A stretch of 56,596 bases of DNA from Neobacillus cucumis (GCF_002860255.1 NZ_PGVE01000074.1:1-56596), one strand, 5' to 3'; counted from the stretch's first letter, positions 27,993 through 36,614 are shown. Numbers and translations: made by a program. Notes: a model not told the origin generated them from the letters alone.

Positions 27993-28313
27993 TCTTATCC
28001 TGAATCAAGTAACCAGCAAAGTAGAATAAGCGGAGATTTTTCGGCTAAATCCAGAATGGAGCTCATTTCGGGGTATATAAGGGGAGGTTTTCCGATTATG
28101 CAAAGTAAAATCACCCAATTTCACGTTTTTCGAGTAAATAGACGGAATCTCTCCGTCTATTTAAGCTTTTTTTAATAATAATTCCTAATTAAGCGAAATT
28201 TTTCCGTCTATTTATCAGATCGGGTGTTTAACCTGATCCCCCAATCGCCCCTCATGATTCTAGATACGGGAATCAGCAGCTTTTAATAAAGATCAATAAA
28301 ATTGATACTCAAG
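27993..28313 (+). repeat. Dispersed repeat family C, copy 1
   Basis: About 320 bp that align along their full length with 33131-33470 and, inverted, with 50818-51170. Shared blocks include AATAAGCGGAGA, TTCGGGGTATATAAG, CGGAATCTCTCCGTCTATTT and GGGAATCAGCAGCTTTT. It contains short inverted repeats (CGGAGA/TCTCCG). Non-coding. The right edge stops at the 3' end of the lipoprotein gene (28315). Confidence 0.85.
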
Positions 28314-28314
28314 A

Positions 28315-29517
28315 CTACCTATATTTTTTAAGAGGAGCAAAAAAGTCTTCAGAATCAGCTAAACTTACTTTTTCTTTTTTTACCAATTTCGTTATTCCCG
28401 TTTTGAAATCGACAATTTGATACGTAAATACCTCATAATAGATTTCGCCATCCGCATTATTGTCCCAGGCGATGATGAAGGTATCTTTGCTAATCGGATA
28501 AATATGGTTTCCGCTATGTCCGAAGCCGCTCGTTCCATCAGGGCCTTTCACTTCCACCATTTTTTTATCATGAATATAAAAGATCTTGCTGCTATAGGTA
28601 TTAGTAGACTCCGTTTGATTTACAACCATCAGATTTGGAATATTCCCAATAACCTCACCACTGTTAGCTTTGTTCATATTAAACAACCAATCTCCAATTT
28701 CTGCTTCTTGAGGAGTATTGTTCAAATATAGCTGATAAGAACCTTCACGGAGAGTGTCACCTTCTTGTGCCCCTGCCCAGGACATATCTGATGGATACGC
28801 CTTATCTTGCTTTGCCACGATTTTCACGTTCGAAATGTCCCCATTCGTATCCTTTACTTGATCCCAGTTATAGACAATTTTATCGGGATCAATTATGGTC
28901 CCCGCATCTTCCAACAACTTTAATTGTGCTATGATTTCTCCATTTTCATCTGTTTGGGCAAGTAGACCGATATTTTTCGCATAGTATGTACGGCTGCCCG
29001 TGTCAGATTCAATCACTACAACATGTTCAAACGTGCCAGCTGGTGTTTCATAGGAGTCTAGTAGTTCAGCTATTTTATAATTCGTACATGTCTCCGGGTC
29101 CGTACAGACTTTCCAAACAGTCCCTAATTTAATAGGATAAACAATCGCTGTGTACCCCTCGCTATCGGGAAATCCCACAAAAAGCTCTTTCTTACTCTCC
29201 TGATAAATATTTTTCTGTGTTCCACCTTCGCCGAAGTTCATATTCCATATTTGTTCACTGCCATGATCTTGGTCGATGGTTTCTGTTGAAGTAACTCCTT
29301 CACTATATTGATAGGTATATATTTTCTTAGGGTTCCTTAAGAAGGAGGCATGGATAAAGGCTTTCGGATCTTTTAGTTTATGGGTAGCTTGTTTATTCTC
29401 CGCCTGTATTTTCGGGGTTTTTTTATCCTCCTGCTGTTTAGTAATAGTGACCTTATTATCACAAGCTGCCAGTACCATTGCTAAAATGAAAAGCAATGGA
29501 AATAATCGTTTTTTCAT
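28315..29517 (-). CDS. Lipoprotein of unknown function, paralogous C-terminus with the gene at 18308
   Basis: ATG 29517 (MKKRLFPLLF) follows GGAGAATGACAGA; an earlier frame start at 29553 lacks support. The lipobox is LAAC (Cys about 19). The N-terminal part (about 60-200) contains KNIYQESKKELFVGFPDSEG and a C..C pair (VCTDPETC). The C-terminal half is beta-propeller-like, and its last 80 residues align with the lipoprotein at 18308-19609 (FYIH......V...PDG, VDFKTG.T.LV). It is divergent from the RyR-channel gene at 29680, with both starts inside a 160-bp control region. Confidence 0.75.
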   Translation of the reverse strand: MKKRLFPLLFILAMVLAACDNKVTITKQQEDKKTPKIQAENKQATHKLKDPKAFIHASFLRNPKKIYTYQYSEGVTSTETIDQDHGSEQIWNMNFGEGGTQKNIYQESKKELFVGFPDSEGYTAIVYPIKLGTVWKVCTDPETCTNYKIAELLDSYETPAGTFEHVVVIESDTGSRTYYAKNIGLLAQTDENGEIIAQLKLLEDAGTIIDPDKIVYNWDQVKDTNGDISNVKIVAKQDKAYPSDMSWAGAQEGDTLREGSYQLYLNNTPQEAEIGDWLFNMNKANSGEVIGNIPNLMVVNQTESTNTYSSKIFYIHDKKMVEVKGPDGTSGFGHSGNHIYPISKDTFIIAWDNNADGEIYYEVFTYQIVDFKTGITKLVKKEKVSLADSEDFFAPLKKYR

Positions 29518-29603
29518 TCTGTCATTCTCCATCCACTTGATAAAATTTTCCAATACACTATTAAAATAGTAACAAGAATATGTAAATAAGGCTAGAAAAA
29601 AAG

Positions 29604-29631
29604 TACTAATTAGTAGGGGATTTGTTATAAT
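29604..29631 (+). promoter_or_regulatory. Extended -10 promoter with overlapping palindrome
   Basis: TGTTATAAT (TG-N-TATAAT, 29623-29631) is an extended -10 about 49 bp upstream of ATG 29680. TACTAATTAGTA (29604-29615), a perfect palindrome, sits where the -35 would be, so a repressor there could block the promoter. Another inverted repeat, ACTATTAAAATAGT (29557-29570), lies toward the divergent lipoprotein gene. Confidence 0.4.
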
Positions 29632-29679
29632 ATGGTACTATAGTCGGTTCATTTGATAATTATTGGAGGAAAAAGATCA

Positions 29680-31626
29680 ATGAAAAAATTGGTTGATCAG
29701 CACTTAGCAAAAGTAATCTTTACGGCCTTTGCTATCATCATTTTACTATGTATCTGGGGGTTTTATTTTATATCTGGGACACCAAGTCTGACTTTAACCG
29801 CGTTGTTAACCATCGATTTGGTTGCGTACGTGTCTGTCTTCTATACCGGGCTTATTAAGAAAAATAGATTGCAAGTGTTAATGTTTTTGGTGGCGGTAAC
29901 CACAGGGTTTTATGGTTTTAAATTTTTAGCTATTAAGGAGTACTCGGTACTCAACTCCATGTACTCAACGTTTCGATTATTCCTGCTAGATTTGGACCCG
30001 GTATTTCCAGAGGATGGAAGTGTGTTTACTAGATATCCACTTGCTGTGGAAATTGCCCGCTGGTCTGCCGCAGCGTATACGATTTCCACCCTATTTTCCA
30101 TCATTTATTCTTTGTTTAATCAAAAGATTAGATTAATTTGGTATGGAATTCTCGGAAAACATATTGTGGTTTCTGGTTTTCATAAGAAAAGCATGACGTT
30201 GGTCGAGAATCTAAAAAAAGAGGACAAAAAAGTGGTTTTATTGGCAGAAGAAATCTCTGAAGCTCAGCGCAGCTATTTGCAGGAGTTAGGTGTGATTGTT
30301 TTTGCCGGCCGGCAAGGAGACCCCTCGTTATATAAAAAAAGCAAGCTTCAGCGGGCTGAATACTTTATTATCTATCATGAGGATGACTCTAGAAACTTAA
30401 ATGAGATTCTCGCATTAAATCATTATGTGAATAACAAAAGGTCCCTCTTACATATGAAGCAAGTCATCTTTCATCTTGAATCTCATCAATCGATGGAGCT
30501 ATTTGAAGACCTTGAAAAGGAATTAGATTTTCATACAAATGTATCCTTAAAACCTATTAATGTTCACCGACTGATTGCGAATGAATTGTTTGATCAAATT
30601 CCTTTGTATAAAAACTACGAGAAAAGGGTCCGTGACCCTCAAGGAGAGCCGCTGCATCTTTTATTCATCGGGTTTGGCCAAACGGGTCAGCAGCTTGCTG
30701 TTCAAGCCATTGAACGATCGGCTTTTCTGACGAAGAAGTTATTGAAGATTACTGTCTTGGATAAGAATGCAGGGAGGGTAAAGAAGGAGTGGGAGGATAA
30801 TTACCCGAACAGCAAAATGGTGGTGGATATTCAATTTCATTCCATGAATATTGAGATCGAGTCCACCTTTGATTTCTTGAAAAAACAACCGCTGGCATTT
30901 ACCCATTTATTTGTTTGCCTGAAGGAGGATTCGCATGACCTCAAGGAAGGAATCCGTCTAGCAAAGAAAATCTCCGATATTCCCATCTTTTTAAAGGTAA
31001 ATGAGGAAGCGGAAATTAGCCTATGGCTCCATCGCCATGAGGGGAAGTATCACAATCTCCATTTGTTTGGAAATCATGATATGATTCTCACTTACGATTA
31101 TGTGATTAATGATCAGCTTGAAGATTTGGCGAAAAAGGTTCATGAAAGCTATCAAAAAAGCAAAGAATTGGAATCCAATACAAAACAGAAAGAGTGGCGT
31201 GAGCTTTCTACTTTCACAAAGGAATCCAATCGCAATCAGATTACCCATGCGTTTACCAAGCTTATGCTTCTGGGTTTGAAAGCAGTACCGGTGTACGAGG
31301 AAAGTAAAAGCGGTTTAGGGGCAGTGACTGAACTAGAGTTTAAAGCAGAAGCCAAAAAACTGTTGGAACCTATTGCCGAAGCGGAGCATAAACGCTGGAA
31401 TATCTTCCATTTTTTAAGAGGATGGGACATTCTTGAAGATATATCTAACGGAATAAAGGATACGGACAAGAAGCTCCATGGTTGCTTGGTTACCTATAAC
31501 GACCTAATGAAAATATATGAGCTTACGGGTGAAGATTATCAAAAATATGATCGTGACGTCGTCTTGGATTTGCATGATACGATGAAAAGATTAGGGTATA
31601 AGATCGTGAAAGACTCATGGAAATAA
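29680..31626 (+). CDS. Membrane protein with two TrkA-like Rossmann domains and a C-terminal RyR domain
   Basis: ATG 29680 follows TTGGAGGAAAAAGATCA. The first 150 residues contain about four hydrophobic segments. Two NAD-binding-type Rossmann units of the TrkA-N kind follow: KHIVVSGFHKKSMTLVENL (about 160) and LLFIGFGQTGQQLAVQAI (about 333, with intact GxGxxG). The C-terminal 90 residues (about 560-648) are an RyR domain: AEHKRWNIFHFLRGW, DTDKKLHGCLVTYNDL, YQKYDRDVVLDLHDTMKRLG. The plan is like a ligand-gated channel or membrane sensor. The CBS-domain gene 55 bp downstream, able to bind adenine nucleotides, fits such regulation. About the same RyR module stands alone at 17929. Confidence 0.85.
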   Translation: MKKLVDQHLAKVIFTAFAIIILLCIWGFYFISGTPSLTLTALLTIDLVAYVSVFYTGLIKKNRLQVLMFLVAVTTGFYGFKFLAIKEYSVLNSMYSTFRLFLLDLDPVFPEDGSVFTRYPLAVEIARWSAAAYTISTLFSIIYSLFNQKIRLIWYGILGKHIVVSGFHKKSMTLVENLKKEDKKVVLLAEEISEAQRSYLQELGVIVFAGRQGDPSLYKKSKLQRAEYFIIYHEDDSRNLNEILALNHYVNNKRSLLHMKQVIFHLESHQSMELFEDLEKELDFHTNVSLKPINVHRLIANELFDQIPLYKNYEKRVRDPQGEPLHLLFIGFGQTGQQLAVQAIERSAFLTKKLLKITVLDKNAGRVKKEWEDNYPNSKMVVDIQFHSMNIEIESTFDFLKKQPLAFTHLFVCLKEDSHDLKEGIRLAKKISDIPIFLKVNEEAEISLWLHRHEGKYHNLHLFGNHDMILTYDYVINDQLEDLAKKVHESYQKSKELESNTKQKEWRELSTFTKESNRNQITHAFTKLMLLGLKAVPVYEESKSGLGAVTELEFKAEAKKLLEPIAEAEHKRWNIFHFLRGWDILEDISNGIKDTDKKLHGCLVTYNDLMKIYELTGEDYQKYDRDVVLDLHDTMKRLGYKIVKDSWK

Positions 31627-31681
31627 TATTCCTTATTGTTAATTGGGTATAAGATCTAGAGTACGAAACGGGGAGAGTTAT

Positions 31682-32410
31682 ATGCTGTTAGAGAGGAACC
31701 AAACGCCGCTTTTATCAGAGCGATTTGAAGTGGCGTTTAATCAAATTCATGAATCACTTAGGAAAATAGTCCAAATTAAAGATGATCGATTTGTTGTTTT
31801 AGTTAAAGCAGGGGCTAGAAATTTTCAAATTGTGGATACATATAAAGAAGAATTAGAGCAGTATGCAAAGCTGAGAAATGCCATCGTGCATGAGAAGACA
31901 GAGATCGGTTATTATATTGCCGAGCCGAATCGTTCAGTGGTGGAACGAATTGAAAAAATTGCGTCGATTATGGGAAGGCCTAATTATGCCCTAACGATTG
32001 CCACAAAGCAAGTGGTCTATTTTAATATGGATGACAAAATCTTAGATGTCATTCATGCAATAAAAGAGTATGGTTATTCACAATACCCCATTTATCAAAA
32101 CAAAGAGTGTGTCGGTCTTTTATCAACGGGGGCAATTGTGAAATGGATGGCAGCAAATGTCCAAAGCAGTGCGATCTATTTAACGAATATTCTTGTGAGC
32201 GATATACTGCAGGCTGAGAAGGCTCTCCCTGTGAAATTTGCACCAAAAAGTATTAATATTTTTGAAGTGGAAAGTATTTTTGAAAAAGAGCATCTTGAAA
32301 ATAAGGATCTAGAAGCTGTCATCATTACGGAAAATGGCAAGTGCAATGAAACGCCAATCGGGCTAATCACGGCTTGGGATTTAATTGAAATTGATTATAC
32401 GGCTGATTAA
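31682..32410 (+). CDS. CBS-domain-pair protein with helical N-terminus
   Basis: ATG 31682 follows GGGGAGAGTTAT. Residues 1-95 are helical (LLSERFEVAFNQIHESLRKIVQIKDDRF, KLRNAIVHE) and resemble HEPN/abortive-infection-like helices, with an RNAIVH motif at about 63-68 similar to the HEPN R-x4-6-H. Residues about 105-240 are two CBS units (MDDKILDVIHAIKEYGYSQYPIYQ ... CVGLLSTGAIVKWM; then IEDL-like ITENGKCNETPIGLITAWDLI), which usually bind AMP/ATP or similar ligands. It lies 55 bp downstream of the RyR-channel gene in the same direction. The HEPN similarity is a suggestion; the CBS pair is clear. Confidence 0.7.
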   Translation: MLLERNQTPLLSERFEVAFNQIHESLRKIVQIKDDRFVVLVKAGARNFQIVDTYKEELEQYAKLRNAIVHEKTEIGYYIAEPNRSVVERIEKIASIMGRPNYALTIATKQVVYFNMDDKILDVIHAIKEYGYSQYPIYQNKECVGLLSTGAIVKWMAANVQSSAIYLTNILVSDILQAEKALPVKFAPKSINIFEVESIFEKEHLENKDLEAVIITENGKCNETPIGLITAWDLIEIDYTAD

Positions 32411-32473
32411 TTTTTGTTAATCGGATATTTCATATAGATAATGGATCATGACAAGAATGGAGAGGTAAAGTAA

Positions 32474-32926
32474 ATGTTGAAAAAGGTATTTGCCTCTGCC
32501 ACAAGTATGCGTGAAGGCGGTAAAAGGTCTCCCATTGGGAAGTATTCCATTGGAACGGCATTTGGACGTTATGGAAATCCAGGAACCAAAATGCCTTACA
32601 GAAAAATCACAAGCGATGATGTTTGGGTAGATGATCCAACTTCAAAACTGTACAACACTTGGCAATCAAGAAGGAAAACACAAGGTCAATGGAAGAGTGC
32701 TGAAAACATGAATATCGCTGCATATACCTACGGTTCCATTATTAACTACAATACCCAACGAACGCCGTATAAAGGCAGTGCGATCTTCTTCCACATTGGA
32801 AGTGGCTATACGCTGGGATGTACGTCCACTTCTCAAACGAATGTTGTAAACATCTTGAAATGGTTGGATCCTAAAAAGAATCCAGTCATCATTCAAACTC
32901 CGATTCAGGAGCTAAACAAATATTGA
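32474..32926 (+). CDS. L,D-transpeptidase (YkuD-type) catalytic domain, N-terminally short
   Basis: The 150-residue product carries the YkuD active site: FFHIGSGYTLGCTSTS, with H107 and C116. SPIGKYSIGTAFG is the usual strand that precedes it. These enzymes make 3-3 crosslinks in peptidoglycan outside the membrane. The protein lacks a signal peptide and the first strands of the fold (normally another 60-100 residues), so it is either inactive, secreted by another route, or a truncated gene. A ribosome site (GGAGAGG) does precede ATG 32474. The last 62 codons' worth of 3' sequence recurs at 14314-14400. Confidence 0.7.
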   Translation: MLKKVFASATSMREGGKRSPIGKYSIGTAFGRYGNPGTKMPYRKITSDDVWVDDPTSKLYNTWQSRRKTQGQWKSAENMNIAAYTYGSIINYNTQRTPYKGSAIFFHIGSGYTLGCTSTSQTNVVNILKWLDPKKNPVIIQTPIQELNKY

Positions 32927-33054
32927 TTCTCCATTTAGAAACAAAAAACCAACAGAGTATTTTTTAAAGGGTTCCGTTTTGAGGTGCTTTTCTTAAAATA
33001 TGTAACGAAATGACAGTCGTATTGGCATTGTTATTGGTATATAAAAAAGTAGAT

Positions 33055-33085
33055 CTCGCCATAGTAATAATTGGCGAGTTTCTTT
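33055..33085 (+). terminator. Rho-independent terminator
   Basis: CTCGCCA/TGGCGAG (33055-33061 with 33072-33078) with a 10-nt loop, followed by TTTCTTT. It lies 128 bp past the L,D-transpeptidase gene. Confidence 0.7.
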
Positions 33086-33130
33086 ATTAGGAATAATTTA
33101 TATTAAACCCCACTTACTTGTGATACGGTA

Positions 33131-33470
33131 GTCCTTAATCGAATAACCAGCAAAAGTAAAATAAGCGGAGATAATTCGGTTTTATGGAGAAGGGAGCCCG
33201 TTTCGGGGTATATAAGCGGAGATTTTCCGATTATGCAAAACAAAATCCCCCATTTTCACGTTTTTCGAGGCAATAGGCGGAATCTCTCCGTCTATTTAAG
33301 CTTTTTTTAATGAAAATTACTAATTAAGCGGATTTTTTCCGTTTATTACTAGCTCGGGTGATTAACCTGATTCCCCAACCGTTAAGTGCGCACCCTCTTG
33401 AACCTAAAGGGGGAATCAGCAGCTTTTTATCGACCAGCTTATAAAGATCAATAAAATTGGTATTCAAAAC
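33131..33470 (+). repeat. Dispersed repeat family C, copy 2
   Basis: About 340 bp, aligned with 27993-28313 over nearly its full length in the same orientation. It has one extra block (about 33393-33415) and shares GGCGGAATCTCTCCGTCTAT and the terminal GATCAATAAAATTG. It lies between two convergent genes (32926 and 33716). Confidence 0.85.
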
Positions 33471-33602
33471 GGCCCTTCAAATGTCAGTAGTTTTGACCCT
33501 CTTTTATTAATTGTACAATACGTATTGTACATATAATAATGATGTCAATTGCTATGTCAAAGTTAATGGAATTTCGTAGAAACCTTGATAAATAAAGAAA
33601 AA

Positions 33603-33624
33603 GACGTATGCCAATTCATACGTC
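33603..33624 (-). terminator. Terminator of the membrane protein gene at 33716
   Basis: GACGTATG/CATACGTC perfect stem with a 6-nt loop, followed on the minus strand by TTTTTCTTT. Confidence 0.7.
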
Positions 33625-33715
33625 AATTCTTGTTTCTTTTAATAAACACCCGAAAACGGAATCCTTTAAGTATTTTTCTGTTGGTTTTTCGTATATAGCC
33701 TGTGGCTGAAACGAA

Positions 33716-35068
33716 TCAGGTTCGTGCCCACCTATCGTCCTTCTCTCTTTGCTTACGTTCAAAGTTTTCAAAGTCTTCTTCTATTTGAGCTAGTTCCCAA
33801 TAGTTTACCTTTAATTGTCTTCCGTTGCTGCCTTCCATAGAAATGCTGACAATTCTTGGTTCAACATCTAGATCCAGTGGAATCTCCCAAACTATTTTAA
33901 TTTGTTCTTCTTGATTTGTACTTTCCTTTAAGCTGGCAAGTATGTATATTCTGACAGCATATGTATCATGAGGAACGACCGCTTCCGTTATTTCTGAACC
34001 ATGATCAAGGGAGATCGTTGTATAACCTGGTTTTTCGTTTGGATCATAAAATCCAAATCTATCGTCAGTCCGTTTAATTTTAAGAATGTCTTCCGATTCC
34101 ATGGTCCAGAATATCCCGCTATCAACCCATTCGCTTAGGGATGTATCGATGCTTGAAATATCAAAATTTACTTCTGTTAATTCACTGAAACCAAGAGTAT
34201 AGGATGTGTCAGATGTGTATTTTGGGATTAAATCGACATTCACTCCTATACGTTTATCTACGGCTTTGTGCGCACTGCTCCAAGTTATAAACCCAACCCC
34301 CATTACGGTCGCTTTGATTCCTTGTAAGGGTGCAGTTAAATTAAGATTAATGGTAAAACTGTTTCTAGACATTTTCCAGACTTGCAGTTGCAGATTATGT
34401 ATTAGAAGGACCAAACCTCGAAAATCATTATTTTCCATTATATTAAAAATGTCCTTAGGCTCTTTTAATTTCCCAATTTCAATTAAATTGTCTAGCCGTC
34501 CAAGGATACTATGAAAAAATAACAATACAGCCAAACCACCGGTAAAGCCTATCCAAGTAATGACTTCTTCTAACAGTGAGTAGTGAATAAATGGAACAAA
34601 GGAAGACCACATGATTAAAACGATTAAAATCGTCCACTGTGCTCGTTTAATGATCGATTTTATAAAGTCTTGGTCATCATAAGCAGAGATCTTCGTATAA
34701 TGCCATAATAATTCTGTCATTTGAGAGGATAATTCCAACAGGTCCATTTTTTTATTTGAAAGACTGATAATCTCCCAATAAAGCTCTCTGCATTTTTGGA
34801 TTTTATGCTGGCTATTTAACGAAACAAATATGGCCACTAGTCCAATTAAGGCTAAAACCCCGCTTGTAATACCAAAGATAATCGTCGCTATGCTCCCAAT
34901 ATCGTTTTCAGGAATTTTGGTGTTTGCTGCCCAAACATCATTCTTTTTCCAAAGATGAATAGAAAAAAGAATGGCAGCATAAATGAAAAAGGTTACCCCT
35001 TTCCATAAAGCACTTCTGCATAGATTCCTATAATAACCTTTACACAAGGCTAAAAATTGACTCACCAT
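33716..35068 (-). CDS. Membrane protein with large soluble C-terminal domain, unknown
   Basis: A 450-residue protein with about four membrane segments in the first half (about 23-40, 58-85, 140-160 and 165-190) and long soluble helices between the pairs. The C-terminal 250 residues are beta-rich (TVMGVGFITWSSAHKAVDKR ... PLDLDVEPRIVSISMEG) and end in a charged helix. The single-gene unit has its own terminator at 33603 and a repeat-A element behind its start. No family recognised. Confidence 0.65.
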   Translation of the reverse strand: MVSQFLALCKGYYRNLCRSALWKGVTFFIYAAILFSIHLWKKNDVWAANTKIPENDIGSIATIIFGITSGVLALIGLVAIFVSLNSQHKIQKCRELYWEIISLSNKKMDLLELSSQMTELLWHYTKISAYDDQDFIKSIIKRAQWTILIVLIMWSSFVPFIHYSLLEEVITWIGFTGGLAVLLFFHSILGRLDNLIEIGKLKEPKDIFNIMENNDFRGLVLLIHNLQLQVWKMSRNSFTINLNLTAPLQGIKATVMGVGFITWSSAHKAVDKRIGVNVDLIPKYTSDTSYTLGFSELTEVNFDISSIDTSLSEWVDSGIFWTMESEDILKIKRTDDRFGFYDPNEKPGYTTISLDHGSEITEAVVPHDTYAVRIYILASLKESTNQEEQIKIVWEIPLDLDVEPRIVSISMEGSNGRQLKVNYWELAQIEEDFENFERKQREKDDRWART

Positions 35069-35117
35069 TTTAAAGTCACCGACTTTCTTGAAATTTAAAA
35101 TAATGTCATGGGTATGT

Positions 35118-35188
35118 CATGGGGACGGTTCCGGTGCGTTTGGTGGGGACAAATGCCTCCTTATAATCACGAGAACCGTCCCTGTGAC
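35118..35188. repeat. Repeat family A, paired inverted element
   Basis: GGGGACGGTTCCGGTG at the left and CACGAGAACCGTCCCTGTG at the right are inverted copies of the repeat-A core, separated by about 35 bp. It lies between the sortase terminator and the start of the membrane protein gene at 35068. Confidence 0.75.
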
Positions 35189-35196
35189 CACAAATA

Positions 35197-35236
35197 AAAA
35201 AGAATAGATGCTCTTATAAGCTATCTATCCTTTCTT
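35197..35236 (-). terminator. Terminator of the sortase operon
   Basis: On the minus strand, AAAGGATAGAT pairs with ATCTATTCTTT around a 13-nt loop, followed by TTTTATT. It lies just past the sortase stop (35240). Confidence 0.7.
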
Positions 35237-35239
35237 AAA

Positions 35240-35887
35240 CTAAATATTACCTGTCTCTAGCATGTCAGGTTGTGAAACCAGCTTGGTATAGACGATGAAT
35301 CGATCAGGTGCATTCCCAATATAATTAAAGGGATAACAAGTGGTTAATGTAAGAGTTTCATAGTCTGTTGGGACGATAATACTTTTATCATCTGCATGAA
35401 CGATTTTTGTACCCGTTATTTGATATACAAAGTCCCCATAAGGAGTGGTAAATGTAACTTTGTCACCAGTGTGGATATCCTTAAGCTTTCTAAAAACGGT
35501 ATCACGATGTCCGCTTAGAACCACATTCCCGCCTTGACCCGGCAATGCGCTTCCAGCATAATGTCCTGCCCCTTTTTTTAGCTCATTATCATGAGTCCCC
35601 TGAACAATCGGAACGTTTAAATCGACAGAAGTAAACTTTAAATCTCCTATATGTGTACCAGGGTCAGGCAGCGCGGGCCAAACTTGTTTGAATTTTTTAT
35701 TGGGTAACTCTGGTTTATACTCTTTAACAGCTGTATGAGCAAGTAAGACGCTTTGTTTAGACAGGTCTAAACCGAAGAATAGGACAAGGCCGCCTCCTAA
35801 GAGGATGAAGAAAATAGGGATGCTCAGAAGGGCCCATACGTGTTTCTTCTTACGCCTTCTACGCCTTTTACGCTTTTTTTGTTCCAT
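35240..35887 (-). CDS. srtD: Class D sortase
   Basis: ATG 35887 lies nine bases past GAGG and just after the stop of the upstream gene. A very basic N-terminus (KKRKRRRRRKKKH) leads into one membrane segment (about 18-40). The sortase domain shows H127 in LSGHRDT, C184 in TLTTCYPF and R196 in APDRFIVY. TLTTCYPFNYIGNAPDRF is characteristic of class D. Sortases cleave a C-terminal LPxTx motif and attach the protein to peptidoglycan. The substrate is its operon neighbour, which ends with LPNTA. Confidence 0.93.
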   Translation of the reverse strand: MEQKKRKRRRRRKKKHVWALLSIPIFFILLGGGLVLFFGLDLSKQSVLLAHTAVKEYKPELPNKKFKQVWPALPDPGTHIGDLKFTSVDLNVPIVQGTHDNELKKGAGHYAGSALPGQGGNVVLSGHRDTVFRKLKDIHTGDKVTFTTPYGDFVYQITGTKIVHADDKSIIVPTDYETLTLTTCYPFNYIGNAPDRFIVYTKLVSQPDMLETGNI

Positions 35888-35891
35888 TGAA

Positions 35892-36614
35892 TTATGCCTC
35901 AACTACCTCATTTGATTTTCTTATCTGACGTACGGCAGGGACAGCAGCGATTCCACCCATTAACATTAATAAAACACCAAGGGCAATATATTCAGGATCA
36001 TTTGTAGCCGTATTTGGGAGATCACCTGCTGGCATTGGGACAAAGCCCTTCTCTTGGTCGAGTTGTTTTTTTGCATTCACAGCTGTCACTAGTGCATTGA
36101 TTTTAGTTAAAATCGCACCAGGATTTAAGTCTTCTTTTTTAGGGTCAATGGTTGCTAAAACATTGCCTTTTAGATCTTTTAATTGAATGACGAGTGTGGA
36201 AGAACCAGCTTTATATGTAAGGATATCGATCGGATTTCCTTGCTCATCTACGACAGACGCCTGAAGATGGGCTAATTTTACACTGTCTAGGAATAAACGT
36301 AAAACTTTCACCTTTTGTGCTGATGGGAGGGATTCTGGATTCTTCCCATTTAATATCTTACTAACTTGTTTCGCATTTGATAGAATCCCATTATACTCAC
36401 TGTTACTTAAAGTAATAGATTGTAAATAAGCATATAAATAATCGACTTGATCAATATTTAATGCCTTTAGGGAATCTACTAACTTTTGTGCATTCGTATT
36501 GGTGTTTCCAGCTGCAAGGGCTGTATTCGTTGGAAGTGCTGCAGCAGATACGGAAAGCCCTAAACCAAGTACAGAAATGATTGAACCTTTTTTTAATGCT
36601 GACTTAAAATTCAT
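35892..36614 (-). CDS. Secreted surface protein with LPNTA sorting signal (sortase substrate)
   Basis: ATG 36614 follows AAGGTGGTCACA. The signal peptide (KSALKKGSIISVLGLGLSVS) has a likely cut after ALA (about 34). The mature part is helical and includes LNIDQVDYLYAYLQSITL and DPKKEDLNPGAILTKINALV. The C-terminus is a sorting signal: LPNTA at 199-203, hydrophobic segment, and basic tail RQIRKSNEVVEA. LPNTA is the motif class D sortases prefer. The plan resembles the processed acidic surface proteins found beside class D sortases. Gene adjacency (5 bp) supports a dedicated enzyme-substrate pair. Confidence 0.85.
   Translation of the reverse strand: MNFKSALKKGSIISVLGLGLSVSAAALPTNTALAAGNTNTNAQKLVDSLKALNIDQVDYLYAYLQSITLSNSEYNGILSNAKQVSKILNGKNPESLPSAQKVKVLRLFLDSVKLAHLQASVVDEQGNPIDILTYKAGSSTLVIQLKDLKGNVLATIDPKKEDLNPGAILTKINALVTAVNAKKQLDQEKGFVPMPAGDLPNTATNDPEYIALGVLLMLMGGIAAVPAVRQIRKSNEVVEA

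Noticed and set aside
27990..28175. Open frame within repeat C copy 1
   Set aside because: Lies wholly in the dispersed repeat; the frame is not shared by copy 2.
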